A stretch of 64,000 nt of DNA from Xanthomonas citri pv. mangiferaeindicae (GTDB lineage: Bacteria; Pseudomonadota; Gammaproteobacteria; Xanthomonadales; Xanthomonadaceae): the NCBI GenBank assembly GCA_002240395.1, contig CP016836.1, positions 1,426,001 to 1,490,000 on the forward strand, read 5' to 3'. Of this stretch, positions 29,701 through 37,008 are shown in pieces. The translations under genes were made by a program, and so were the position numbers. The notes beneath the pieces are model-generated. The model worked only from the letters and a program-made list of their open reading frames with translations, made no database searches and was not told the origin of the DNA. Position 1 is the first letter of the stretch, and every line of letters starts with the position of its first letter.

Positions 29701-31818
29701 GACGCCATTGGCCATCGCGGCCTCGCCGACGGCTGTTGCTTGCGCTGCGATCGCAGTGGCGAAGCTGCCCAATGCGGTCGCTCGGAGGTGGGTGGCCCGT
29801 GCGCCGCCGCCGATCGCGGTCGCCCATTCTTCCGACGCCTCGGCGCGGTCGCCGATCGCAGTCGCATCGTAGGCCGTCGCCTGACTGGCATAGCCGATGG
29901 CCACCGCGCGGATGCCGCTGGCGCCGGCCAGTGCGCCGATCGCGGTGGCCGCGTAGTCGGTTGCTTGCGCGCCACCGCCGATCGCCGTCGCAAGACGACC
30001 CGATGCCCGCGTGTTCTGCAGCTCGACGCCGGCGAAGTCCTCTCCGAGCTGGTCTTCGCGCACATCGACGATGCCGCCGATCGCGACCGCGGACTTGCCG
30101 CTGGTCTCGGTCTGCGCGCCGATCGCGGTGTTGAAGTCATCGTCGGCGCGCGCGCCCGCGCCCAGCGCCGTCGCGGCCAGCCCGTTGGCAGCCGTCTGCT
30201 GGTCGAGCACCACGCCGAACTCGCCCGCCGCACTGTAGTCGAGCTGCAACATGCCGCCGAGCGCCGTCGAAGATGCGCCCGTCGCGAGGCTGTCCTTGCC
30301 GATCGCGGTTGCGGTGTCGGCGTAGGCCAATGCGCCGCCGCCGACGGCCGTTGCGCCTTGCCCAACGGCCGAGGCCGCCTCGCCTGCGGCCAGTGCATCG
30401 TCACCGTCGACGAATGCCCCCGCGTCGCTATCGGCGCTGCCACTGGCCTGGAAGTGGCGCAGGGATTCGTTGGTGGCCGCCTGCAACTGCGCCAGGTTCA
30501 CCGCATCGGTCGCTTCGGTGCCGGCGGCGACGTTGGTGATCTGGCGTTCGGCGCCCGCCCGGCCCACCGAGATCGTGTTCTCTCGGTGCGCCCAAGAATT
30601 CGCACCCAGAGCGACGCTGTTGTCGACGCCGGTCCACAGGCCGTTGGCCTGCTGCCGACCGACGATCGCCGAGGTGCCCAGCGCGATCGAGTCCGATCCG
30701 TAGGTGTTGGTGCCGACACCGATGGCGATGCTGTTGAGGTACAGGATCGGCGAGGGCGCGAAGAAGTCGCCGTTCCAGACCATCGAGCGGTTGCCGATCG
30801 CAATCGAATTCTGGCCAGCGGCTGCGGATGCCGTTCCCAGCGCGACGGCGTTGACGTTGCGGGCCGATGCCGCGTTGCCCAGTGCCGTGCCACCTTCATA
30901 GAGGGCGTTTGCGCTCGACCCGATCACCGTGGTGCCCTTGGCGCTCGCGCGCGCGCCCGAGCCGATCGCCGTGGTGAAGTCGAACGTGGCCTGCGCGCGA
31001 TCGCCGATCGCGGTCGCGTCGTAGGCCGTGGCCTCGGTGCGGTAGCCGATCGCGATCGAACGGTTGGCGGTGGCTTGAGCCAGCGCACCGATCGCGGTGG
31101 CGGCATATTCGGTCGCCTGCGCGCCGCCGCCAATCGCCGTCGACAGGCGCCCGGCCGCCTTGGTGTTGCGCAGGATCTGGCCCATGAAGTTCGAGCCGAT
31201 TTCATCCTCGCGCACGTCGACGATGCCGCCGATCGCAACGGCCGACTTGCCACTGCTCTCGGACTGCGCACCGATCGCGGTATTGAAGTCGCCGTTGGCC
31301 TGCGCGCCGGCGCCGGCAGCGGTCGCGCCCAGGCCCGAGGCCACGGTCTGCTGGTGGACCACCACGCCGCGCGGCAGTGCGCTGTAGTCGATGTCGAGGA
31401 CGCCACCGAGCGCAGTCGACGAGTCACCCACCGCAAGACTGTCGCGACCAACCGCCGTCGCGTTGATCGCATACGAGACCGCACCTGCGCCCAGCGCGAC
31501 CGTCCCGGCGCCGATCGCCGAGGCCGCTTCGCCCGCCGCCAGCGCGTTGTCGCCTTCGACATATGCGCCGACATCGCTGTCGGCGCTGCCGCTGGCCTGG
31601 AAGTAGTGCGCGACGGTGTCCGCGTCGACAGCGGCCGGTGTGTCGTACACCCGCACCCCCACGGCGGTGGCCTGCGCCAGTGCCGTCAGCGGCAGCGCTA
31701 GCGCCAGACCGGCGACGAGGACGCCCGTGCGGCGTGCGTGCCGGCTGCGCGCCAGCTCCGAGGCCACGACCATGCGACCAAGCTCGGCGTTCCAGAGGGT
31801 GCGGTAGATGCGGTTCAT
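26740..31818 (-). CDS. YadA-type trimeric autotransporter adhesin
   Basis: Surface adhesin of 1692 residues (type Vc secretion). The N-terminus MNRIYRTLWNAELGRMV is an extended signal-peptide region, with the hydrophobic core and cleavage near LTALAQA. The passenger has many YadA head repeats (A-AIG--A-A, e.g. STAIGGGAQATEYAATAIG) and at least four neck motifs (GAERQITNVAAGT-ATDAVNL). A short stalk follows, then a C-terminal YadA anchor (RVAVGAGFQSGEQALSIGYA to FGFGIDL) that forms the outer-membrane trimer pore. Three consecutive modules of about 1.15 kb make up most of the passenger; the first and third are nearly identical in part. It is transcribed divergently from a histidine kinase gene. 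Binding target unknown. Confidence 0.93.
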   Translation of the reverse strand: MNRIYRTLWNAELGRMVVASELARSRHARRTGVLVAGLALALPLTALAQATAVGVRVYDTPAAVDADTVAHYFQASGSADSDVGAYVEGDNALAAGEAASAIGAGTVALGAGAVSYAINATAVGRDSLAVGDSSTALGGVLDIDYSALPRGVVVHQQTVASGLGATAAGAGAQANGDFNTAIGAQSESSGKSAVAIGGIVDVREDEIGSNFMGQILRNTKAAGRLSTAIGGGAQATEYAATAIGALAQATANRSIAIGYRTEATAYDATAIGDRAQATFDFTTAIGSGARASAKGTTVIGSSANALYEGGTALGNAASARNVNAVALGTASAAAGQNSIAIGNRSMVWNGDFFAPSPILYLNSIAIGVGTNTYGSDSIALGTSAIVGRQQANGLWTGVDNSVALGANSWAHRENTISVGRAGAERQITNVAAGTEATDAVNLAQLQAATNESLRHFQASGSADSDAGAFVDGDDALAAGEAASAVGQGATAVGGGALAYADTATAIGKDSLATGASSTALGGMLQLDYSAAGEFGVVLDQQTAANGLAATALGAGARADDDFNTAIGAQTETSGKSAVAIGGIVDVREDQLGEDFAGVELQNTRASGRLATAIGGGAQATDYAATAIGALAGASGIRAVAIGYASQATAYDATAIGDRAEASEEWATAIGGGARATHLRATALGSFATAIAAQATAVGEAAMANGVGATALGSGAWAAAENSISIGKSFVWNSNPWREETVVFADGIAMGTNAEVHGSRSIALGAGATVGGWALPEDDGLPSNIDDAVALGAGAIADRSNTVSIGRSGAERQITNVAAGTQATDAVNLSQLEAVAADASRYLQATGSPDSDAGAYADGENALAAGEAASAVGAGTVALGAGAVSYANNATALGRDSLAVGDSSTALGGVLDIDYSALPRGVVIHSQTAASGLGATAAGAGAQANGDFNTAIGAQSETSGKSAVAIGGIVDVREDEIGSNFMGQILRNTKAQGRLSTAIGGGAQATEYAATAIGALAEATAIRSIAIGYRTQATAYDAIAIGDRAQATFDFTTAIGSGARASAKGTTVIGSSANALYEGGTALGNAASARNLNAVALGTASAAAGQNSIAIGNRSMVWNGDFFAPSPILYLNSIAIGVGTNTYGSDSIALGTSAIVGRQQANGLWTGVDNSVALGANSWAHRENTISVGRAGAERQITNVAAGTEATDAVNLAQLDAVAGGLGELSANAVIYDDADKARISLAGADGTVITNVAAGELTEDSTDAVNGSQLFETNTRVTAVEGRVDDLDTRIGDVAGVAQNAVAYDDVDKGRISLAGADGTVLSNLAAGAVSADSTQAINGAQLHGGLQSMADILGGGAAVTAFGTLAAPSYAVQGTQYASIGATFAALDVQISQLKTRVGSVETVIDSNQGTNDRVAVGGDAPATVGADTNAVAVGGGAAANGANGVALGGDAYAYGPNDTAVGGNAQVHADGSTAVGANSRISADATNAVAIGESASVTAASGTALGQGASVTAQGAVALGQGSVADRAQTVSVGSAGAERQIANVAAGTQATDAANVAQVRAGVTEAKAYADTTATQAVASSKAYTDQRLAAWGDQFDAYRGDVERRFSDVDRRMDRQGAMSAAMLNMATNAAGTQSPRGRVAVGAGFQSGEQALSIGYAKRVGERASFSLGGAFSGDEKSAGFGFGIDL
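28187..28705 (-). repeat. Long direct repeat, copy in module 3 of the adhesin
   Basis: 519 bases matching 30494-31012 with only three mismatches (offset 2307 bases). It encodes the neck and the NGDFFAPSPILYLNSIAIG region. The near identity at DNA level is far higher than for the intervening module. Confidence 0.9.
30494..31012 (-). repeat. Long direct repeat, copy in module 1 of the adhesin
   Basis: Partner of 28187-28705. Same strand and same reading frame (the offset is a multiple of three), so recombination between the copies would delete or add 769 codons without shifting the frame. Confidence 0.9.
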
Positions 31819-32026
31819 TTCGGAGGTCTCCGGCAGCGTTTCATGAAGGCGAGCACGGTCGCGCGGCGGGCTTGCGCCCGCCACCACCGGCTTTCCGTGT
31901 CTTGGCCCTGTCATCCAGATCGGATAGGGCGTCCCCGTCTGCGACCGTACGAGGCGTCGGCGCCTCTTGTCACCCGCAACATCTCGCCGGAAGATCACGC
32001 GATTCTCACCGCCCGCCGGACTCGCC

Positions 32027-33379
32027 ATGTACCGCCCGTTCCTGCGCTGGCTCGATCGCGCTCCGGTCATGGACCCAGTCGACCAGCGCAATGCGCGCGT
32101 GATCCAGGCGCTGTTGCTGTTTCTCGGCGTGACCGTGCCAGCGACGGTGGCCTTCGCCCTGGTGGCCAGCTGGCCGACACTGCGCGCCGAAGGGCTGCCG
32201 TGGCAGATCGCTGTTTCGTTGTCGATGAGCCTGGCGATCGGCCTGATCGCATTGGGCGGGGTGGCGCTGATCCGCTATGGCCGCTTCCGCCTGGCGGTCA
32301 AGCTGCTGATCGGCGTGCTGCTGGCGGTGTTCGCGGTGAACATGGCGCTCAACGGCCTGCAGCAGCAGATTCCCGACCAGCTCGCGCAACTGCTGGTGAT
32401 GCTGCTCAGCGGGCTGGTGCTGGGACGGCGCGCGTTGTGGACGAGCTTCGCACTGCTCGCATCGAGCGTTGTGCTGGGCGCGGTGCACGATGCGCACGTG
32501 CTGTTTGCGCAGACGCCGGCGCGTGCGTTCTACAACCTGCCGTCGGTGCTGTTCACCTACCTGCTCGTCGCCATCCTCATCGACCGCACGACCGAGGCGC
32601 TGCGCGAGAGCCTGCGCGAGTCCAATGCACGCGGCGCGGCGCTCGAGCAGGAGATCCGCGAACGCGAGCGCACGCATGCCCAGCTCATCCACGCGCAGAA
32701 GAAGGAAATCACCGAGCGCATGGCCAGCGGCATGGCGCACGATTTCAACAACATCTTCTCGGTCATCGCGGGGTTTTCGGCCGAACGCCACGAGGACGAC
32801 GGCGGCAGCGATGCCCAGCGCGCCGCGCAGTTGGAAAGCAGCCTGGCCTCGGTCGAAGCCTCGGCGCGGCGCGGCATGGCGATCAGCCGCAGGCTGCTGC
32901 GCTTCAGCCGCCGCGACGAGACGCAGGTCGAGGTCTTCGATGCCGGCGAAGCGATCGATGCACTGCAACCGATGCTGCGGCAACTGCTCGACGCGCGCAT
33001 CGTGCTGCGCTTCGATCGCGACAGCGCGCCGCTGCCGATCCTGTTCGACCGCAGCCAGTTCGAGTTGATGCTGCTCAACCTGGCCTCCAATGCGCGCGAT
33101 GCGATCAATGGCACGGGCGTATTCGACATCCAGGCACGACGCGCACCGGACCATGTCGCGATCACTCTGCACGACGATGGTGGGGGCATGCCGCCCGAGG
33201 TGGCCGCACGCGTGTTCGAGCCCTTCTTCAGCACCAAGCCGGCCGACAGCGGCACCGGCCTGGGCCTGGCGGTGGTGCACGAGTTGGTGACCACCGCCGG
33301 CGGCACGATCGCCGTGACCAGCGCGCCGGGCGCCGGCACCACGTTTCGGATCGCGTTGCCGCTCAGCCCTGCGACGTGA
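32027..33379 (+). CDS. Membrane sensor histidine kinase (HDFNN-type)
   Basis: Kinase of about 450 residues from the ATG at 32027 (an upstream ATG at 31967 would add 20). Around five to six membrane helices fill residues 20-190, with no large periplasmic loop. A coiled coil (ESLRESNARGAALEQEIRERERTH) follows. The phosphoacceptor box is MASGMAHDFNNIFSVIAG. The HATPase_c domain has N-box LNLASNARDAI, DDGGGMPP and GTGLGLAVVHE. It is divergent from the adhesin and converges on a response regulator with a 17-base overlap of coding ends. The two may be cognate, although most partner genes run in the same direction. Confidence 0.88.
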   Translation: MYRPFLRWLDRAPVMDPVDQRNARVIQALLLFLGVTVPATVAFALVASWPTLRAEGLPWQIAVSLSMSLAIGLIALGGVALIRYGRFRLAVKLLIGVLLAVFAVNMALNGLQQQIPDQLAQLLVMLLSGLVLGRRALWTSFALLASSVVLGAVHDAHVLFAQTPARAFYNLPSVLFTYLLVAILIDRTTEALRESLRESNARGAALEQEIRERERTHAQLIHAQKKEITERMASGMAHDFNNIFSVIAGFSAERHEDDGGSDAQRAAQLESSLASVEASARRGMAISRRLLRFSRRDETQVEVFDAGEAIDALQPMLRQLLDARIVLRFDRDSAPLPILFDRSQFELMLLNLASNARDAINGTGVFDIQARRAPDHVAITLHDDGGGMPPEVAARVFEPFFSTKPADSGTGLGLAVVHELVTTAGGTIAVTSAPGAGTTFRIALPLSPAT

Positions 33380-34067
33380 GCATGTAGCCGCGGCCGTGTA
33401 CGGCCGTCAGCGGCAGGGTCTCACCGCAGCGCGTGCGGGCCTTGCTGCGCAGGCGATGGATCATCGAATCGATGCGGTGGGCATCGAAGTCATGCACCTG
33501 GTCGGTCAACGCCTCGATCAGCGCTTCGCGCGCCACCAGTTCGCCGGGCGTGTCGAACAGCCGCCGGCACAGCCGCCGCTCGCTCTGGGTCAGCGCCGCA
33601 GAGCCGCCCGATGGCGACAGCAGGCACCAGCCATCCGCACTCAAGCGCCATCGGCCGGGCGTGTCGCGTCCCTCGGTGGGCGCCGCGACGGTGTCCAGGC
33701 GCCGCGCAAGGCTGTGCAGCGTGGCGGCGAGCAGGTCGATCTCGATCGGCTTGGTCAGATAGGCATCGGCGCCTTCGGTTAGGCCGCGGACGCGGTCGCC
33801 GGTCTCGGCGCGACTGGTCAGCATCACCACCCCAAGCTGCGGCCGTGTCTCGCGCAGCGCGCGTGCCAGGCTGAAGCCGTCCCCGTCGGGCAGACCGACA
33901 TCAAGCACGACCAGCTCGACCGGGTGCGCATCGAGGTGGGCGCGCAACGCCGCGATGGTCGCAAACCCCACCGCGGCGAAGCCGAAACGCTGCAGGCCGG
34001 GCAGCAGGATCCGCTCGCGCAACATGGCCTCGTCCTCGAGCACGGCGACGTGCAGCGCGGCGGTCAT
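33363..34067 (-). CDS. OmpR-family response regulator
   Basis: DNA-binding regulator of 234 residues. The receiver domain has the acidic pocket in LEDE, phospho-acceptor Asp in ELVVLDVGLPDGDGF, the Thr/Ser in MLTSRAE and Lys in YLTKPIE. The C-terminal winged helix has RIDSMIHRLRSKAR and HGRGYML. Its 3' end overlaps the 3' end of the facing histidine kinase gene by 17 bases. Target genes unknown; the adhesin and protease next door are candidates by position only. Confidence 0.9.
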   Translation of the reverse strand: MTAALHVAVLEDEAMLRERILLPGLQRFGFAAVGFATIAALRAHLDAHPVELVVLDVGLPDGDGFSLARALRETRPQLGVVMLTSRAETGDRVRGLTEGADAYLTKPIEIDLLAATLHSLARRLDTVAAPTEGRDTPGRWRLSADGWCLLSPSGGSAALTQSERRLCRRLFDTPGELVAREALIEALTDQVHDFDAHRIDSMIHRLRSKARTRCGETLPLTAVHGRGYMLTSQG

Positions 34068-34152
34068 CGACAGTGGTCAGGTCCGGTCATGTGGGCCGCA
34101 TCCTAGCCCCGCCGCCGAGCCGCGGACAAATCGCCTCTGCTTGCCTGCAGGC

Positions 34153-34180
34153 GCGGGCGGCAGTCCCCACTGCCGCCCGC
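34153..34180 (-). terminator. Hairpin downstream of amt
   Basis: Perfect 11-base-pair stem (GCGGGCGGCAG with CTGCCGCCCGC, six-base loop), 17 bases after the amt stop. No U-tract follows. Confidence 0.5.
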
Positions 34181-34196
34181 GCGGTCCCTTCCCCGA

Positions 34197-35540
34197 TCAG
34201 CTCTCGTAGGCCGATTCGCCGTGCGAGACGATGTCCAGGCCCTGACGCTCGTCCTCCTCGCTCACGCGCAGCCCGACGACCGCGCGCGTGACCAGAAGCG
34301 CGAGCGTGGTGACAACGGCGCACCAGAGAATCGTGAACAGCACGCTGAAGGTCTGCGCCCAGACCTGGGCGCCGATCGAGCCCTCGATCCCGGTACCGCC
34401 GAGCGAGGCATCGCTGAAGACGCCGGTCAGGATCGCGCCAACGATGCCGCCCACCGCGTGCACGCCGAACACGTCGGCGGTGTCGTCGGCGCGCAGCAGG
34501 CGCTTGAGGCCATTGACGCCCCACACGCAGATCGCGCCAGCGGCCAAGCCGATCACCAGCGCGCCGATCGGGCCAACGGTGCCGGCGGCCGGGGTCACAC
34601 CGACCAGACCGGCCACTGCACCCGATGCCGCGCCCAGGGCCGACGGCCGCCCCTTGCTGATCGCTTCGACCAGACTCCAGGCGACCACGCCGGCAGCAGT
34701 GGCCACCATCGTGTTGATCATCGCCAACGCCGCACTGGCGTCGGCGGCCAACGCCGAACCGGCATTGAAGCCGAACCAGCCGACCCACAACAGCGAGGCG
34801 CCGATGAAGGTGAACGGCACGCTGTGCGGCTTGAGCGCCTCACGGCCGTAGCCCAGTCGGCGGCCGACGAAGTACGCGCCGACCAGCCCGGCGATGCCGG
34901 CGTTGATGTGCACCACGGTACCGCCGGCGAAGTCGATCACGCCCTTGTGCGCGAGGAATCCGTCCTCGCCGCTCCACACCATGTGCACCATCGGCAGGTA
35001 GGCGAACGTGACCCACAGCACCGAGAACAGCAGCACCGCGCAGAACTTGATGCGCTCGGCGAAGGCGCCGATCACCAGCGCGGCGGTGATCCCGGCGAAG
35101 GTCGACTGGAACACCACGAACAGGAACTCGGGCAAGCCACCGGCATCGCTCTGCGGGGTGATCCCGCGCAGGAAGGCCTTGTTGGTGAACGAGCCGAAGA
35201 ACGCGTTGCCGCTGGTGAACGCGGCACTGTAGCCATAGGCGACCCACAGCAGGATCACCACCGAGAACACCACCAGCACCTGCACCAGCACCGACAGCAC
35301 GTTCTTGGCGCGGACCATGCCGCCGTAGAACAGCGCCAGTCCCGGCACCACCATCAACAGCACCAGCAGCGTGGAGGTCAGCATCCAGGCGACGTTGCCG
35401 CTGTCGAAGACCGGGGACGGGGCCTCCGGGGCCTGGGCCATCGCGCCGGTCGAGACGCCGAGTAGTGCAAGTGCACACAGCAGCGACAGGCCCGCCGCCT
35501 GCATCCGGGTGGTCCACCCGCGGGTTTGGATCGAGTTCAT
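34197..35540 (-). CDS. amt: Ammonium transporter (Amt/MEP/Rh family)
   Basis: Inner-membrane ammonium channel of 447 residues, active as a trimer and blocked by a P-II protein when nitrogen is plentiful. A cleaved N-terminal signal (about residues 1-36 ending GAMAQA) is followed by 11 membrane helices. Typical motifs are VPGLALFYGGMVRAKN, the twin-His pore helices (including DFAGGTVVHINAGIAG), and VGWFGFNAGSAL. The P-II gene lies 19 bases upstream on the same strand, the classical glnK-amtB pairing. The start at 35540 gives a proper signal peptide. Confidence 0.95.
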   Translation of the reverse strand: MNSIQTRGWTTRMQAAGLSLLCALALLGVSTGAMAQAPEAPSPVFDSGNVAWMLTSTLLVLLMVVPGLALFYGGMVRAKNVLSVLVQVLVVFSVVILLWVAYGYSAAFTSGNAFFGSFTNKAFLRGITPQSDAGGLPEFLFVVFQSTFAGITAALVIGAFAERIKFCAVLLFSVLWVTFAYLPMVHMVWSGEDGFLAHKGVIDFAGGTVVHINAGIAGLVGAYFVGRRLGYGREALKPHSVPFTFIGASLLWVGWFGFNAGSALAADASAALAMINTMVATAAGVVAWSLVEAISKGRPSALGAASGAVAGLVGVTPAAGTVGPIGALVIGLAAGAICVWGVNGLKRLLRADDTADVFGVHAVGGIVGAILTGVFSDASLGGTGIEGSIGAQVWAQTFSVLFTILWCAVVTTLALLVTRAVVGLRVSEEDERQGLDIVSHGESAYES

Positions 35541-35559
35541 GGCATGTCTCCGGATGGGG

Positions 35560-35898
35560 TTAGAGCGCATCGGCGCCGATCTCGCCGGTACGGATACGCA
35601 GGACCTGCTCGAGCGCGACGACGAAAACCTTGCCGTCGCCGACCTTGCCGGTCGCCGCGGCCGCGGTGATCGCTTCGAGCGCGGCCTCATAGGCCTCGTC
35701 AGTGACCGCGCATTCGATCTTGAGCTTGGGCAGGAAGTCGACGACGTACTCGGCGCCGCGGTAGAGCTCGGTGTGGCCCTTCTGACGGCCGAACCCCTTG
35801 ACCTCGGTGACCGTCAGGCCGGTCACGCCGGCCTCGCCGAGCGCCTCGCGGACCTCGTCGAGCTTGAAGGGGCGGATGATCGCGGTGATCAGTTTCAT
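35560..35898 (-). CDS. glnK: P-II family nitrogen regulatory protein (GlnK-like)
   Basis: Second P-II protein, 112 residues, with Tyr51 in the T-loop GHTELYRGAEY and the C-terminal RIRTGEIGADAL. Linked to amt, so it is probably the GlnK that plugs the Amt pore. It differs from the copy at 10647 mainly around residues 60-95 (EYAALEAITAAAA-like region). The ATG at 35898 was preferred over an in-frame ATG at 35916 because it gives the conserved N-terminus MKLITAIIRPFKL. Confidence 0.95.
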   Translation of the reverse strand: MKLITAIIRPFKLDEVREALGEAGVTGLTVTEVKGFGRQKGHTELYRGAEYVVDFLPKLKIECAVTDEAYEAALEAITAAAATGKVGDGKVFVVALEQVLRIRTGEIGADAL

Positions 35899-35926
35899 GG
35901 ATGTCTCCGGTTGCACGATCGCCGTG

Positions 35927-36630
35927 TCAGAACGACTTGGTGATCGCGAAGGTGAGGGTGTCGTCGGGACCGACGAGGTCGTTGTCGTGCCACGTCAGGG
36001 CGAGGTCGAAGCCGTTCTCGAAGGCCTTGCCCACGCCCACCGACCAGAACGCGTAGGTCGCCGTGCCCGCGCTGCCGGCGACCCACTGCTTGCCGGCGGC
36101 GCCGTTGAGCGACCAGCCCGGGGCGAACTCCCAGCCCAGGCCGAGGTCGAGGTTGCTGCTGCCGTCCGAGTCGGGAATGCCGAACAGGTCGGTCACGGCA
36201 TAGGAATACTTCGCACTCAAGATGCCCCAGCTCAGCCCGGCATAGAGCTCGGTGGTGTCGGCCTTGTCGAAGCCGGCCGGATAGCGGCCCGGATACCAGT
36301 AGTGCACGGCGCCGACATCCCAGCCGAGGCCCGAATCACCGAAGTCGCCGCGGACACCCAGGTAGCCGTCGAGTTCGAGTTGGCTCGACACCTCCGGGTC
36401 GCTGTCGGCGAGCCAACTGATGCTGCTGCCCCAGGTGCCGGCATAGAAGCCGCTCTCGTGCGCCCACTCCACGCCGCCCTGCAGGGCAGGCTTCTCGTCG
36501 GTCTGGGTGATGCCGCGGAACAGGTAGTCGCTGGTCAACGTGATCGTGCCGGATACCTCCGCGTGCGCGGCGCCCCCAACAGCAACCCTGCACACAACAG
36601 GGCCTTGCGTACGTGCTTGCATGACGACAT
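35927..36630 (-). CDS. TorF-family putative porin, frameshifted in the signal peptide as read
   Basis: Outer-membrane beta-barrel protein, about 234 residues after repair. The mature part (EVSGTITLTSDYLFRGITQTD to FAITKSF) matches the TorF/Gcw_chp family, with the terminal Phe of outer-membrane proteins. The natural start is the ATG at 36630, after a GAGGAG ribosome-binding site, giving MSSCKHVRKALLCAGLLLG. Adding one G (coding strand) to the five-base run at 36573-36577 continues in frame as GGAAHAEVSG, a perfect AHA signal-peptidase site. As read the gene is split there. It lies between glnA and glnK, suggesting a role in uptake of nitrogen compounds; unproven. Confidence 0.75.
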
Positions 36631-36825
36631 GACAGGCTCCTCATCTGAAAGGAAAGCCCTCCCCGGTCATTGCTGGCTGCATCGGCGATGCCGAGCAGAT
36701 GGTGCTTCGGCGTGGCGACCTGCCCCCTGGCGGTCGTCCGTCGCGACCGGCGCTCTATGGCGTCTGTTGGCCGCTTTCGATCCCTCGTCGACTGCGTACG
36801 GCGCCGCTTGCGCGGTGAAACGAAG

Positions 36826-36851
36826 AAGGGCCTGCCGTGCGGCAGGCCCTT
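36826..36851 (-). terminator. Rho-independent terminator in the glnA 3' region
   Basis: Perfect 11-base-pair stem AAGGGCCTGCC with GGCAGGCCCTT, GTGC/GCAC loop, followed on the minus strand by CTTCGTTTC. It sits just downstream of the vestigial second glnA tail. Confidence 0.65.
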
Positions 36852-36857
36852 CGGGTG

Positions 36858-36897
36858 CATCAGATCGCGTAGTACATCTGATACTCGAGCGGGTGAG
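36858..36897 (-). pseudogene. Vestigial 3' tail of a second glnA-like gene
   Basis: About 40 bases duplicate the last codons of glnA (37007-37046, offset 149 bases). Both encode HPLEYQMYYAI followed by TGA, but two codons differ only synonymously (CAT/CAC, GAA/GAG). This looks like the remnant of a glutamine synthetase paralogue that once was under selection, now reduced to its tail and terminator. No start or body is left. Confidence 0.6.
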
Positions 36898-36960
36898 CCG
36901 GGCACGCTTGCGCGGCACTGCCGCGCGTGCCCGGCGAACGCCCGTCGCGCTGCGACGGGC
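36897..36960. repeat. Two further hairpins between the glnA tails
   Basis: GCCGGGCACG pairs with CGTGCCCGGC enclosing an inner CGCGG/CCGCG stem (about 36897-36936). Next to it GCCCGTCGC pairs with GCGACGGGC (36940-36960). They may act as extra terminators or as mRNA 3' stabilisers for glnA. Confidence 0.5.
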
Positions 36961-37008
36961 CGGACAGCCGCCCCGTCGAAGCCATGGCGATGACGTACGC
37001 GATGTCCA

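Noticed and set aside
27000..31600. Regularly spaced short repeats that might suggest a CRISPR-like array
   Set aside because: They are codon-phased YadA head and neck repeats within one reading frame, with varying spacing and no conserved direct repeat/spacer pattern.
26677..31701. Very long open frames on the plus strand opposite the adhesin gene
   Set aside because: They mirror the repetitive, high-GC adhesin sequence, have Arg/Ala/Asp-rich nonsense composition, and the minus-strand protein has complete family features.
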